A DNA stretch of 64,000 nucleotides from Laetiporus sulphureus 93-53 (GCF_001632365.1 NW_024468522.1:507489-571488), one strand, 5' to 3'. Positions 1-10,375 are shown, numbered from the stretch's first letter. The notes: generated by a model not told the origin, from the letters alone. A program made the numbers and translations.

Positions 1-2
1 AG

Positions 3-1100
3 CAAGCAAAAGCAGCCATTCTATTGGCAGCTGAGCGCATGAAGTGGTACTACGATCAATCCGTACGACCCGCACCTTTCAAAGTTGGAGATCAAGTATT
101 ACTCTCCACTAAAGACTGGCAGACATCGGGAGCCAAATTGGCACAACGGAGAGATGGACCCTTCGAAATCGTAGAAAAACTAGGACCAGTCACATATAGA
201 CTCAAAATGCCACGACAATACGGCGTTCATCCAGTTTTTCATGCGTCCAAGCTCACGCTCTACCACAAAGATGAAATACCAGATCGCACTCTCAGACCCC
301 GTCCACCTATCAAGAAGAAGACTGGCGAAGAATGGGAAGTCGAATACATAGTCGACTCTCGCGTCATTCATGGCAAACTTCAATATTTGGTGCATTGGAA
401 GGGTTATTCCAAAGCTGAAGAAACTTGGGAACCCGCAGCAAATTTGAAGAAATCTCCGCGTCTCATCAAGGAATTTCACAGAAAATATCCTGACGCACCC
501 CAACCAATATCTCTCATTGATACAACTCCGGTCGATGGCGTTTTTCCACCCAGGAGAACAGGTCAAGTCTACGACCCCGCCACTGATACCATTCAGATAT
601 ACGATCAGGATAGAGATGATTGGGATCATTCTAGAGATCTTCAAATTACATTAGACAATCCAAATGCACACGCACCAAAATATGCCCATGAAGACGATGC
701 TGGAATGAATTTAGCCGCATCAGAACCAACAACCATCCGAGCACACTCAAGAGGATTGGTATCCACAGGACTTCATTTTACAACACCTCGAGGGACCTAT
801 GGTCGAATTGCACCACGAAGTGGGTTAGCTGTCAAAGGCATCGACGTAGGTGCTGGTGTTATCGACAGAGGATACACAGGCGAAATCAAGATTTTGCTAA
901 TCAATAATACAAATGATGACTTCACAGTCAATTTGGGCGATCGAGTCGCTCAACTTATCATTGAACGTATTATTACCCCTGTCGTTTCACTGGTTGATTA
1001 CCTCAAACCCTCAGCCCGAGGTCACCGTGGATTTGGTTCAACAGGCGATAATTACTTCCAGAAACCACGCAAAAAGCCAGATTCGGGACGAACCGTCTAG
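3..1100 (+). CDS. Pol C-terminus: integrase tail, chromodomain, dUTPase (partial)
   Basis: Open frame entering from the window edge. The first ~85 residues are the integrase C-terminal domain ([16 protein letters not shown], then HPVFHASKL). A chromodomain follows (EYIVDSRV...[17 protein letters not shown]), expected to direct integration by binding modified histones. The last ~120 residues are a trimeric-type dUTPase with all five motifs in order: AGMNLAA (motif 1), PRSGLA (2), [13 protein letters not shown] with the catalytic Asp (3), GDRVAQLI (4) and [10 protein letters not shown] (5). Motif 1 normally has Asp where this copy has Asn. The frame is intact to its TAG. dUTPase-bearing Gypsy elements are known from basidiomycetes; the enzyme would lower dUTP and so limit uracil incorporation during reverse transcription. 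Confidence 0.92.
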   Translation, partial: QAKAAILLAAERMKWYYDQSVRPAPFKVGDQVLLSTKDWQTSGAKLAQRRDGPFEIVEKLGPVTYRLKMPRQYGVHPVFHASKLTLYHKDEIPDRTLRPRPPIKKKTGEEWEVEYIVDSRVIHGKLQYLVHWKGYSKAEETWEPAANLKKSPRLIKEFHRKYPDAPQPISLIDTTPVDGVFPPRRTGQVYDPATDTIQIYDQDRDDWDHSRDLQITLDNPNAHAPKYAHEDDAGMNLAASEPTTIRAHSRGLVSTGLHFTTPRGTYGRIAPRSGLAVKGIDVGAGVIDRGYTGEIKILLINNTNDDFTVNLGDRVAQLIIERIITPVVSLVDYLKPSARGHRGFGSTGDNYFQKPRKKPDSGRTV

Positions 1101-1112
1101 AAGGGGGGGTAC

Positions 1113-1800
1113 TGTCACAGATTTTCACGTTTTCACCTCTGCACGTGACCAAGACATCACTTGACATCAGCGCTAGGCTGTTCAGAAAGGAACGAACTGG
1201 TACGCGAAGTACTAACAGTCCTAGGCGCCCCGAAGGTCCAGGTCTAGTCACGTGACATATCACGTGATATCCACACATGTGACAAGTAGCGCTGGTATTA
1301 GGTAAGCCTAACTTATACAGTAATATCATCCCACCTAGAAGCAACGGTCGGACTCCGGAAGAATCCAACGAAGGGAATACACGACACCGGAGATAGGTCC
1401 TTAAGGGGATATTAGTTCACATGCACGAGGTAGATAGATACCACGCCACCGGAGATGTAGCCATTACAGGCAATACCATTCCCATGGTCTTACTAAGTAG
1501 TTCGGAGATTCGGCATACATGACACATGTAGTCTGACAGGTAGTGGTAACCAATCAGACAATGTCCATTAGCTAGCGGTTCTGAGATATCAGGGAACCAA
1601 GGGTCCCTCCACTCATGTATATAAGCCAGAGCTCTGAGACGCATAAGTCCCCCAGACTTATTCTCATCTCTGCTACGCCTATCCATATAGTGTCACCAGC
1701 GACCACTTGCAAGTCGCTGCTTTACTTTGATCATCTTTGTGTCCATCCTTACGTCGACAACAGTCAGTAAGTGTTTGATCATAAGGTCATAGGCTTAGTC
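1113..1800 (+). repeat. 3' LTR of element I (right end uncertain)
   Basis: Begins TGTCACAGATTTTCAC directly after a polypurine tract, the same start as the element IV LTR. It contains a TATA box (TATATAAG, 1618-1625) and three CACGTG palindromes (1142-1147, 1249-1254, 1261-1266). A stretch near 1752-1770 resembles the CGACCAGTAAGT region near the end of the element IV LTR. No terminal GTGACA is found, so the 3' boundary is approximate and the LTR may be truncated. Confidence 0.7.
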
Positions 1801-1813
1801 GGCGCTCTGCGTC

Positions 1814-3121
1814 CTAAGTTTGTGATAGCAAGATCGCGCGGGTAAGCGTTTGGCCATCGCATTCTGCAATACCGTTCCCCTGAGGATGATACGGTGAGCT
1901 CATAACGACCGCGACACCATGCTTCTCGAGTAGGAGATGAGCGGCGCCTTTGAATTCCGGACCACCGTCGCAAACGCAAACCGGAATGCACCCGAAACGA
2001 CATAATACATCCTCCCACAGAAACTTGGCCCAGTTCTGCGCCATGTTCTTAGCAACGGCGCGTGCTTCTGGCCAGCAGGAGACATCATCCGAAGCATGAA
2101 GAAGATACCGCTGTCCTTCATAGCCCTTCGGCATGTGGACAGTGTCCAGCACGAATCGTCGAAGGATGCTGGGCGATATAGTAAGCGTTAGCGGCATCTT
2201 GTTTCGTGTGCGCGCGCGATATTGGCAGCCATTGCAAGAGCGAACGAAATACGCGATCTGCAGGTACATGTTCGGCCAGTAATATCGGTCCGCGAGTTTT
2301 CGATAGGTTGGATCGCGTCCACGATGGCCGCAATCGTCATGTGCTTGCTTGAGAAGATCTAAGCGTCGAGAATTGTCAGCAATCACAAGACGAGGAAGAG
2401 CTTTGCGGTGGATTTTCCACAACCGCCCATCATGTATAACGAAGCCCGCTGCCCGACGAATGAACGTTCTCGAGGCGCTAGGGTCATCGTGCACTCGTGG
2501 CGGCATCTCGCCGAATTCGAGATACTGTTGGATCTCGCGGAAATATACCTCACCATCGTCATCATAGACACGATGTTGATGGGGAAGATTCTGCACGTCC
2601 ACAATAGAGGACTGACAGTAATAAAAATATCTGGAGTCTTGCATTCGCGCGACAACATGGGAGGTCCTCGAGGCACTGTAAGCCTTCGGGACAGCTGTGA
2701 CGGCATAGTGGATCGCATCCTGTTGCTCCGCAGGTTCCATGAGATCATTTGTGATGAACGCGGCGCGATAGTGGGTGATGGGCAGAGGCGAAGATACTCC
2801 TTCAAGAGAAAAGATGTTAGTAGTCGTTTGCGCGCGTTTTCGCACCATGAACTCATTCCCAATATACGAGATATCATCCATGTTCTGCAGGAACGAGGCA
2901 TGGAATGGCGACGGAATAGTTCCGGGTGATGCGCCCGCCTCGATATGTGCTTCATGCACCGACCACCAGCGTGGTCGAGATCCGAACAGGTTTGCATCAA
3001 TCCCGTGATACCCAGGACCAGCAGCTGCATGCAGGAGTTCGCCCTTCGCTGATGGGAAGTCTCCAAAGCTAGTAGGTGCGTCTGCCCATTGAATGGAATG
3101 TGGGTGCACTGTGTGGTCACC
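1814..3121 (-). CDS. Element II integrase (C-terminally truncated)
   Basis: Same frame as the RT-RNase H ORF and separated from it by a single TGA at 3122-3124, so the two were once one Pol. A linker is followed by the zinc-binding HHCC region (HDDCGHRG...CNGC) and the DDE core: Asp in LDTVHMPKG, Asp in CVCDGGPEFKG, Glu in HPQGNGIAECDG. The frame ends a few residues after the Glu, so the C-terminal DNA-binding domain is absent. The product would be inactive. The first ATG is at 3109; no independent start is expected in an intact Pol. Confidence 0.85.
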   Translation of the reverse strand, partial: GDHTVHPHSIQWADAPTSFGDFPSAKGELLHAAAGPGYHGIDANLFGSRPRWWSVHEAHIEAGASPGTIPSPFHASFLQNMDDISYIGNEFMVRKRAQTTTNIFSLEGVSSPLPITHYRAAFITNDLMEPAEQQDAIHYAVTAVPKAYSASRTSHVVARMQDSRYFYYCQSSIVDVQNLPHQHRVYDDDGEVYFREIQQYLEFGEMPPRVHDDPSASRTFIRRAAGFVIHDGRLWKIHRKALPRLVIADNSRRLDLLKQAHDDCGHRGRDPTYRKLADRYYWPNMYLQIAYFVRSCNGCQYRARTRNKMPLTLTISPSILRRFVLDTVHMPKGYEGQRYLLHASDDVSCWPEARAVAKNMAQNWAKFLWEDVLCRFGCIPVCVCDGGPEFKGAAHLLLEKHGVAVVMSSPYHPQGNGIAECDGQTLTRAILLSQT

Positions 3122-5533
3122 TCACGCACTGCCGATGATCCTATCAAGCTGCTCCTCGCCGTCCGATTCTTCGGAGTCATCTGATGATGGTCTTCGACGA
3201 GACAGCCCGTCCGCAGCGATATGCTTGCCCGCAGGTACGTGTTCGAGTTCGAAGCTGAAGAGCTTGAGATAGGCAACCCAACGCGTCATCGGCGCATTCG
3301 GTAAGTCCGGGTCGCTAATCATTTGACGCAAGTACTTCGCGTCGACCTCGAGACGGAAGAATATTCCCCAGATGCGGTGACGCAACTCCTTCATCGCCCG
3401 GAATACACCATAGAGTTCGACCTTCGGCTGCGAATAGCGTGATTCGGTCGCGTTGAACGTACAGAAACCGAATAGCACCGGACGTTTCACGGTCCCTTCG
3501 TATTGGAAGAGTACCCAGCCAGCGCCATGGATAGAGGAATCGACCGCCAAGACGACCAGTCCATCGGTAGACTCGCGAGTTCCGGGTTGTATGAGCATGG
3601 CCAGCTGATAGTCGAGTTTCTTGAGCACAGGTGCGTCCGAGATAAGCCGCTTCAACTCGTCCATGGATGCCTTCTGGTCCTCTCCGAAGATGAAATCTTC
3701 ACCTGTATCTCGTAGTAAAATAGTTAGCAGCTTCGCAATGAGAGAGAAACCTTTAATCCATCGTCTTGCAACCCCCGCGGTCCCAAGGAATCCGCGAACC
3801 TCCGAGACGTTCTCGCATTCTGGCCACTTGCGGACCTTACTCGCGAGTCCATGATCGACCTCCCATCCTCTGAGTGACACCACTGTGCCCACCACTTTGA
3901 GCTTCGGCGTAGCCAATACTAACTTGCTTCCTGACGCTGTGATTCCAGCCTCGATGAAACGCTTCAGAAGTAGGTCGACCGTAGTAGCGAACTCGTAGAC
4001 GAATCGACGAATGTTGGGGTTTGAAGGAATGGGTTCATCATCATATCGGGAGCGTGGACCAAGTGCACAAGCGTCATCAACGAATACTCCTGCGAGCTCA
4101 GGACTCATGGGTCCCAAAACGTGAGACGTCGCTCGCTGGAATTCTTGCATAGCGTTTGTATATCCTTGAGGTAGGCAAGTGACGCGCATTGGTCCGAGAA
4201 GCGAGTGGAAAGTTGTTAGGTCACAAGACCCTGCTGCCAGAATGCGCGCATCGTAGCCAAATAGCAAGTCGCAAAGCATGTAGATAGCCCGGCCAACGCA
4301 GTGTTCTGCAAATTCATCAGCGCGCGGAGGGAGCGCCGAATCGCGAATAGTGACCGCGTTTAATGATTCGAGGTTGATGACCATGCGTATGTCGCCGCTC
4401 TTTTTCATGACAGCGAATGTATTCGCGCGGTATGATGCCGAGGAATATTCGTACTTCCCCGCCGCTTCCTGTGAGCGAAGTACAGTTCTTACCTTATCCT
4501 CAAGAGCCTTCGGAACAGGCACCGGACGATTTACCCAGGGAACATGTTCCACAGTGGGAATCTCGTAGTCTGGAAAGTATCTGCGAGAGAACGTGCCTCG
4601 CTCCAAGTCCGTCCAGGCGATTGCCTGCTGATTGATATCGATGATGTGCACCAATAGAGTCACTTCTTCCGAAGATAGAAACCCGTCAGGTACTGTAGAG
4701 AGAATTGCGTCAAGACGGTCTTGAGTGAGACGCGCGGTAGGAATGAAGTCCGAAAGAGGTGGAGGATGCGTGGGAAGAGACAGAACGTCCGAGATTTCAA
4801 TGGGTATAAATGCCTGGGCCTGCGGGTTTGGCATATAAGTCGGTACAGGCCGAACCTTGCAATGTACAGGTTTGTACCGCTTTCCCGCATGAGTCGAGTA
4901 TGATGTGAACGAGAAAGCTCTATGCGTCCATCGAGACTGGAGTGGAGTGACTGACGCTGGTAAGGAGTATGAAAGTGTGCGGAGCAAGGCGTCAAATGAC
5001 TCCGGAGGATGCAGCTGTGAAAGAAAGATGGTATCGTTGTCTGACGTAACTGGAAGTAGCCCTAGAAGCGAATAGAGAGTCCGGCCGACTAATGGTATGT
5101 CATCGCCCCGATTTATAGCCGGAGGGGTCGACTTAGAATGATTGTTAGGGAGGTCAGAAACCAGCTCCCTCGCCAACGCCCAAGGTAGACGCCATGACGA
5201 GCCGGTCTGTATTGCGCTGGTGTGAGATTCCGACGACCTGAGCTTTGACTGGTTTTCGAGTGGAATCGCCAAAGGGGTATGCGACGAGTTTGACAGATCC
5301 GCCGCGTTGATACTCAATGTGCGCCGAGAACCATTGGAGCCAGGGCTGCCCCAGTATGCCATCATGGCTGCCATACTCCTGTAGCCCGACAAAGAAGTGA
5401 TGGTTGAAGCGCTCTCCCCCGATCTCGACAGACACATCTCTGCAGCATCCAAGAAGACGGACTGGTTCTCCACTGATCCCTTTGAGTGACCAGCGAGAGC
5501 CATCGGAATCAAGCTCGACTCCCGCTCGGTCAT
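3122..5533 (-). CDS. Element II reverse transcriptase-RNase H
   Basis: The frame is open from 5533, but the part above about 5154 overlaps gag-protease in another frame and is probably not translated; coding most likely begins near the gag-pro stop through a +1 shift. The RT fingers/palm (KKSGDIRMVINLESLNAV) are followed by the catalytic FVDD box (GVFVDDACALG) and thumb. RNase H has LAVDSSIHGAG, ELYGVFRAMKEL and VDAKYLRQMI. The ORF ends in an acidic tail at a TGA. Reading past this one stop continues directly into integrase, so the TGA looks like a nonsense mutation (CGA to TGA at a CpG is the simplest path). Confidence 0.85.
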   Translation of the reverse strand: MTERESSLIPMALAGHSKGSVENQSVFLDAAEMCLSRSGESASTITSLSGYRSMAAMMAYWGSPGSNGSRRTLSINAADLSNSSHTPLAIPLENQSKLRSSESHTSAIQTGSSWRLPWALARELVSDLPNNHSKSTPPAINRGDDIPLVGRTLYSLLGLLPVTSDNDTIFLSQLHPPESFDALLRTLSYSLPASVTPLQSRWTHRAFSFTSYSTHAGKRYKPVHCKVRPVPTYMPNPQAQAFIPIEISDVLSLPTHPPPLSDFIPTARLTQDRLDAILSTVPDGFLSSEEVTLLVHIIDINQQAIAWTDLERGTFSRRYFPDYEIPTVEHVPWVNRPVPVPKALEDKVRTVLRSQEAAGKYEYSSASYRANTFAVMKKSGDIRMVINLESLNAVTIRDSALPPRADEFAEHCVGRAIYMLCDLLFGYDARILAAGSCDLTTFHSLLGPMRVTCLPQGYTNAMQEFQRATSHVLGPMSPELAGVFVDDACALGPRSRYDDEPIPSNPNIRRFVYEFATTVDLLLKRFIEAGITASGSKLVLATPKLKVVGTVVSLRGWEVDHGLASKVRKWPECENVSEVRGFLGTAGVARRWIKGFSLIAKLLTILLRDTGEDFIFGEDQKASMDELKRLISDAPVLKKLDYQLAMLIQPGTRESTDGLVVLAVDSSIHGAGWVLFQYEGTVKRPVLFGFCTFNATESRYSQPKVELYGVFRAMKELRHRIWGIFFRLEVDAKYLRQMISDPDLPNAPMTRWVAYLKLFSFELEHVPAGKHIAADGLSRRRPSSDDSEESDGEEQLDRIIGSA

Positions 5534-7889
5534 ATACCCGTTGGGTGATCAAATTCAGTTCGGATCCCGAGTCGACCAAGAACGTACAGTCTTCTGTCCC
5601 GAACTTCCCCTGGACCGTTCCACAAGCCATCGCGAAGTAACGCTTGGGTTCCACCACGATCGCGCTCGCATATCGGTCAAGAATATGCATTGCTTCCTCC
5701 GTGGTTGCGCACGTTAGGTATGCCGCCCCCGATGGGTAGCCTCCCTCGTTTTCAGCTTCCGCTCGATCTTGTTCCTCCAGCTCGTCTTCTAGTTTGACCT
5801 TGGATGTCCGAGTCCCTGGTGTCATGATCTCTTCCAGAACCTCGCCTTCCGCTGCACGGATAGATGCTTCCCGACGCAGACGCGTGAGCCCTGTCATACG
5901 CTTCTGTAACTCCGGGGATACTCCTAATAGAGCTCGTAGAGGTAGTGACACCTCTGTATCCAACAAACGCATCTGGACCTCCTCCATAGACACGCTATCC
6001 TGGATCTGCGAGGTGAAACGATGCCCAGACCCTTTAGGTCCGTACCGCTCATTTATCTCGCCCAACTTCTTCTCGTCAGTTCTAGCCTTCTCCGCTTGTC
6101 TCCACCCTGCTTCCGTATTGCTGGGGTGAGGCACGAATGATACCCGCTTTTTCCCCGAGTCAGATCCATTCCGCATCCTGGTGAACCTTGTAGGGTCTGC
6201 AGGCTGCTGAACTTTAATAGATTCTGGATGACCGTCCTTGTGCGTCGTATCATCCGCACCCTCGTGCTCAAATTCAAAACGGACGGATCTCTGAATCTCG
6301 TCCTCCTGATCAGATTCGACCGTGGCTTTCGCCTTGGATCGAGTCGTGACCGGGAAGGCATACACGTCCTCTGCCGCGACTGCAAACACACTGCCCTGGA
6401 TCACATTCCGACCCTCTTGCATCAACCCAACCACCTGACAAACACCAGACTGATGCGGCGGCAGATCACGCTCACGATCCTTTCCACGCGAACGCATTTC
6501 AAGCTGAATGAGAGACGCAATTCCCCCTTTGCCAGGGAATCGAGGAAGACCAGTACCATCACAGCGGATGATTCTTCCTTCTGCAGAATATTTGAGAAGC
6601 CCTTCGAGAATCAATGCCACCGTCTCCGGGCATTTCCGCATGGATAACGGATGATCCAAATCGACCCCTTCAACCTTTCTGCACATATAGCAAGCTTTCG
6701 CTTGTCCATATTCATACTGATCACGTAACTGTCCTCGCTCTGAAGCTGAGGCTTGCCCAACAGGAGCTGTCCCCATAGAAGCGGACTGTGCGACAGCTAT
6801 TCTAAGCTGTCGCATTTGCTCCTTTAGCTCGGCGACAGAGGATTTCTCTGCCTCGGCATCGGAACTCTGCCTCGCCTTCCTTTTGCTCTTCTCGCCCTTT
6901 TTACCCTTCCTCTTCTCATGGCGTTTCTGCCAGCCATCGTCATCTGAGCTCTCAGACCCCGAATCTGAAGATGAAGAACTCCATCGCTTTCGACGAGATC
7001 TCCTCTTCTTGCACTCTCCATCCCCAGAACTGTCCGAATCCGAACTCGATGACGATGTCTGCGCTGCGTTCTTCCTCTTAGAACGCTTCTTTTTCTTTTT
7101 GCCTCGCTCTGACTCTGAATCATCTGATTCATAGTCTATGTCATGGACATTGTACCGCTTCCTCGCCTCGTCGACCACATTGTCAATCGGCGGAGGCGCG
7201 GATAGGGTCAACTGACGTCCCAAGTCTTTCTCTAGGTTGCCTTTGATCTGCTCTCGCAACGTCTCCGGCAGACCCTTGTAAAACAAAGCGTCACGCTCCT
7301 CCTCTGTGATAAGCTTCTTATCTACTAGGTCACCCGCTTTACGGTTGAACCCGCAGATATACTTGTCAAGAGTCCGCCGAGACCTGACCATCTCTTCGGC
7401 ACTGGCCCGCTTTGAGAAGCGTCTAAGCCCATCTGCCGATCTCCGCTGCCTTCCATCCGAAGATGAATAAAAATACCCAAGGCGCTCTTTCGCCTTGTCC
7501 CAATCCCTAGCCGTGGAGCTGAACGCCGTCTCATGCTTCAGCGTTCTGCGAACCTCGCTTGAACAGTAGCGCATAACATGATTGGGAAGGTCTGCCTTAT
7601 CAACCCCAGCAGCCTTCGCCATCGCTTCCAGTGTATCAATGAACTCAGATAAACGTTTGCCCTTGAACTCAGGGGCCTCGCGCGCTCCCGGCAAGGGCAT
7701 TGGGACTTGCACAAATGACGAAGCCATCATTACCGAAACAGTTGGATTACTTACCGATGCCTGTGCAACAACTCCTGATGTTCCGGGTACAGATGGTGCT
7801 CCAGAAGGGATGCTAGACAGACTAGAGGTGGAGGCCCTCCCGTGTAGACTCTTCTTCTTCACAAGCTCTCCACGGGTCATAGACCTCAA
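5154..7889 (-). CDS. Element II Gag-protease polyprotein
   Basis: A 911-residue ORF. Residues ~60-240 form a capsid-like region (EFKGKRLSEFIDTLEAMAK..., later YKGLPETLREQIKGNL). Residues ~250-345 are an extreme Ser/Asp/Lys/Arg-rich stretch with runs of serine beside basic KKKKKRSKRK-type clusters, resembling SR-type RNA-binding tails. A Cys-containing segment (CYMCRK...KCPET) may be a degenerate zinc knuckle. The C-terminal third has the aspartic protease signature FLVDSGSELNLI followed by LGQPWL. The pol frame is +1 relative to this one. The ORF has no internal stop over 2.7 kb, so this part is well preserved. Confidence 0.85.
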   Translation of the reverse strand: MRSMTRGELVKKKSLHGRASTSSLSSIPSGAPSVPGTSGVVAQASVSNPTVSVMMASSFVQVPMPLPGAREAPEFKGKRLSEFIDTLEAMAKAAGVDKADLPNHVMRYCSSEVRRTLKHETAFSSTARDWDKAKERLGYFYSSSDGRQRRSADGLRRFSKRASAEEMVRSRRTLDKYICGFNRKAGDLVDKKLITEEERDALFYKGLPETLREQIKGNLEKDLGRQLTLSAPPPIDNVVDEARKRYNVHDIDYESDDSESERGKKKKKRSKRKNAAQTSSSSSDSDSSGDGECKKRRSRRKRWSSSSSDSGSESSDDDGWQKRHEKRKGKKGEKSKRKARQSSDAEAEKSSVAELKEQMRQLRIAVAQSASMGTAPVGQASASERGQLRDQYEYGQAKACYMCRKVEGVDLDHPLSMRKCPETVALILEGLLKYSAEGRIIRCDGTGLPRFPGKGGIASLIQLEMRSRGKDRERDLPPHQSGVCQVVGLMQEGRNVIQGSVFAVAAEDVYAFPVTTRSKAKATVESDQEDEIQRSVRFEFEHEGADDTTHKDGHPESIKVQQPADPTRFTRMRNGSDSGKKRVSFVPHPSNTEAGWRQAEKARTDEKKLGEINERYGPKGSGHRFTSQIQDSVSMEEVQMRLLDTEVSLPLRALLGVSPELQKRMTGLTRLRREASIRAAEGEVLEEIMTPGTRTSKVKLEDELEEQDRAEAENEGGYPSGAAYLTCATTEEAMHILDRYASAIVVEPKRYFAMACGTVQGKFGTEDCTFLVDSGSELNLITQRVYDRAGVELDSDGSRWSLKGISGEPVRLLGCCRDVSVEIGGERFNHHFFVGLQEYGSHDGILGQPWLQWFSAHIEYQRGGSVKLVAYPFGDSTRKPVKAQVVGISHQRNTDRLVMASTLGVGEGAGF

Positions 7890-9801
7890 GACTCGAGTGG
7901 ATGCAACAACAGAGATCCGGCTTCATGGTCGTCTGTCTATAGCCGTGATCACAAAGACTAACTGATGCCTAGAGAGACGAAGAAGCTAGAGATACTAGAG
8001 GAGAAGTGAGCGACCAGTATACAGGTTGTCGAGCGGAATACCCGAAGAAACCCCCTGCGTCGGTCACCACTTGAAGAGGGGATTGTTGCCTAGATACGCG
8101 GCAGCGTTCGGTGGGTCGTCGACGTAGAAACCGTGCTGGTCGAGTAGAGTACAGAGTAGTACGTCGCCTAGAGATACGATGCGAGAATACGATAAGGACG
8201 TTCGATGAGAGAGCTAATTCGCGTGGCTTATCCGAAGACGTAGCGCGTGACCAGCCGAAATACTGATCCGAGTGCGCAAGTCTTGGTTCAAGGGGGATAA
8301 ACTGCTCCATTCGTGGGCGGGAGAGCGCCCTAATATACATGTACATGACAGCGGATCGCGTAGCAAAGAAGATGTGGGGTTTTCTGGTTATGGGGATGCA
8401 ATCGCGTGAGACATTACTATCTATGGTAACTGTCCAGACATAAAAGGAAACTTTGAAATACCGAATCATTGGGGCCTTGTCCTCGGCGACAGACTTCGTT
8501 CGCGGTACGTCCAGACGGTTGGCACTGGGGAGCGCTGTCTCGGCGAGTTCGGACCCCGCGGGAGATCGAATTTACGAGTCGCAGCCCGCCGCCCTCGGAC
8601 GTGCGATCGTCACCGCGGGCCTCTCCTCGCCTACGTCTCCCTGACCTCTCGTCCATTCGCCCACGTCGGAAGCTGGTAGAGTCGATGGATACACAAATCA
8701 TATGCATGCACTAGAAGAATCGTCTCAAATGAAAGAAAAGGATGAATTACGGTACCGGCGCCTGTCTCCTCCACAATGAGACCTACATCTCGAAATCGCA
8801 AGGCCGCATGAGCAGGAACTACTGTCCTCTGTCTGCAGATAAGGCGACTGGTGTACCTCGTCTTGTGGCTTGTGAGTGCTCAACGTGAAAGTGACATCCG
8901 GCATGCTTCTCATGATCAGCGAGCGGACAGTTGAGCGACGTATCCACTTGATGTTGCGATTCATGCAGCGGCATAAATGCAGTTGCGGGGATGTGCAAGA
9001 ACCTATCAGCATACACAGGCGATGCACGTACAACAGCATTTCATGGTGCACTTTGGGTCGCTTGGCATTTTTGTCATTGGATTCGATAGCTCAGGCGTTT
9101 CTACGGTCTGTGATCGTCAGAATAATTCATCACATCCATCAGGTTTAAGTGAACTCATAAAACCCGCCTCGCCCTTAGCGCCGCGCATGACCACATCTGA
9201 AGATAGCCTTGTCAGATCCCCGCCGCAATAAGTCACTATTGGCAAGCTGTAGCCCAAACGTTCGCTTTGTGACTAGTAGTTTCCCTGGGCGCGGAATGCT
9301 GCTCCGCCCTACTTCATTCATTTGTTTTGCAGCAACAAACGCGTTATAATCTTTGTAGAGGTACTAACCAGATTTATATCTCACTCACGTAAAAAGCGTC
9401 GAGGGTCGAAATGTTGACATGGCATAATTCGAGTGGCCATGGCCATGGACCTCACAGACGCGGTCACGTGCACTCGACAGGAGCGCGACGCGCCGCGACG
9501 CCATTGAACATGATCTCCGCCCACCATCACTGCCGCTAACTCGACTTCGGAGGAAAATGTTTTTGGTCGATAATGCAAGGTCAGTATTATCAAATGATGA
9601 GCGCAGATAACTGACCGTGGTGAGGGAATCGCTAGGGTTTATTCTGCGCATTGTCGGATATCACCGTAGGCCGCCCCACAATGTAACGTTTGGTGATCAT
9701 ACTGCAGCCTGCAAGCTGTGAAGAACACTCGCAACACAAGCATATTATGAGTGGAGCGTATTAACAATGATGCATTTTGCGCGTCCTGCAGGCAGCGGCT
9801 C
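7890..9801. other. Non-coding: probable 5' LTR/leader of element II, then intergenic
   Basis: To about 8470 this is probably the 5' LTR and leader of element II. From 8471 to 9801 I see only short overlapping open frames on both strands without recognisable motifs, and no RNA gene. Confidence 0.5.
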
Positions 9802-10375
9802 CTCTCTTCGAACCTTCTTAGTGCGCAAATGCGTGCAATCGTGCTTTCAAATACTAAAACCGCAGCGCAGACTCCATCTCATTCAAGTGAAATGGATGTG
9901 ATTGCTTTACATCATTGTGTATCCACCACTTACTGTCGTCTTCTTCACGAAGCGTAATGGCATGCGTCGATGAAGAGGGCACAGTGCGCAAGGGTGAACG
10001 CGCCACGCCTTTCCTGGCAAGGCGACCGACTGCCTAGGTGGTCGATAATCTCTGTAGGCGGCATTGGTAAGGTAGGCGAGGTTTATCTAGGTAGGCCTGT
10101 AGAGATCATCTTTTCGGGTTTTTGTTGATGATTCATGAATCCCCCACTCTCTTCGCTTCTTCTTAGTCCGCAAGTGCATACAATCATGCTCAAACTCTAA
10201 AAACCCGATTTTCATCTCATTCAAATGTTAATACATATAAAGTGGGTGTCGTTGCTTTACATCATTTGGTAGTCGCCGATGCTGTCATCTCACCGAAAGA
10301 GCACAGTTGGTCTGCGTAGATGAAACAGGCGCAGTGCGCATGGGTGACGAGGGTCAATTACGCTTTCCTTTCTCC
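9802..10375. repeat. Diverged direct repeat (two ~220-bp copies)
   Basis: Copy 1 (9802-10019) and copy 2 (10147-10375) share collinear blocks: CTCTTCG, CTTCTTAGT-CGCAA, CTCATTCAA, TTGCTTTACATCATT, GATGAA and GCGCAGTGCGCA/CACAGTGCGCA followed by GGGTGA. Many substitutions and small indels separate them, so the duplication is old. The spacer (10020-10146) has several TAGGCGG/TAGGTAGGC motifs. No coding potential is seen. Confidence 0.6.

Larger units (their letters stand above)
1..1800 (+). mobile_element. Element I: 3' end of a Ty3/Gypsy chromovirus with dUTPase
   Basis: The window opens inside the integrase C-terminus of an LTR retrotransposon. Seen in order: integrase tail, chromodomain, dUTPase domain, stop codon, G-rich polypurine tract (1099-1112) and an LTR beginning TGTCACAG at 1113. 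The LTR start matches the LTR of element IV at 41788, so the two belong to related families. The 5' part lies left of the window. The right end is not defined: no clean GTGACA terminus is seen, and between about 1760 and 1815 the sequence passes into the integrase of element II on the other strand. This suggests that element I inserted into element II, or that the LTR is truncated. Confidence 0.9.
1814..8470 (-). mobile_element. Element II: Ty3/Gypsy retrotransposon, minus strand, 3'-truncated
   Basis: Reading leftward: gag-protease, reverse transcriptase-RNase H, then integrase, the Gypsy order. The integrase stops just after its catalytic Glu where element I begins, so the 3' end and 3' LTR are missing or displaced beyond the window. 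The 5' LTR should lie in roughly 7950-8470, but I could not fix its ends because no second copy is in the window. A minus-strand TATA-like ATGTATATTAG sits at 8331-8340. A TGGTGACC-type primer-binding candidate lies at 8055-8069; both are tentative. The gag has a long Ser/Arg/Lys tract unlike element IV, and no chromodomain or dUTPase survives. Confidence 0.85.
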
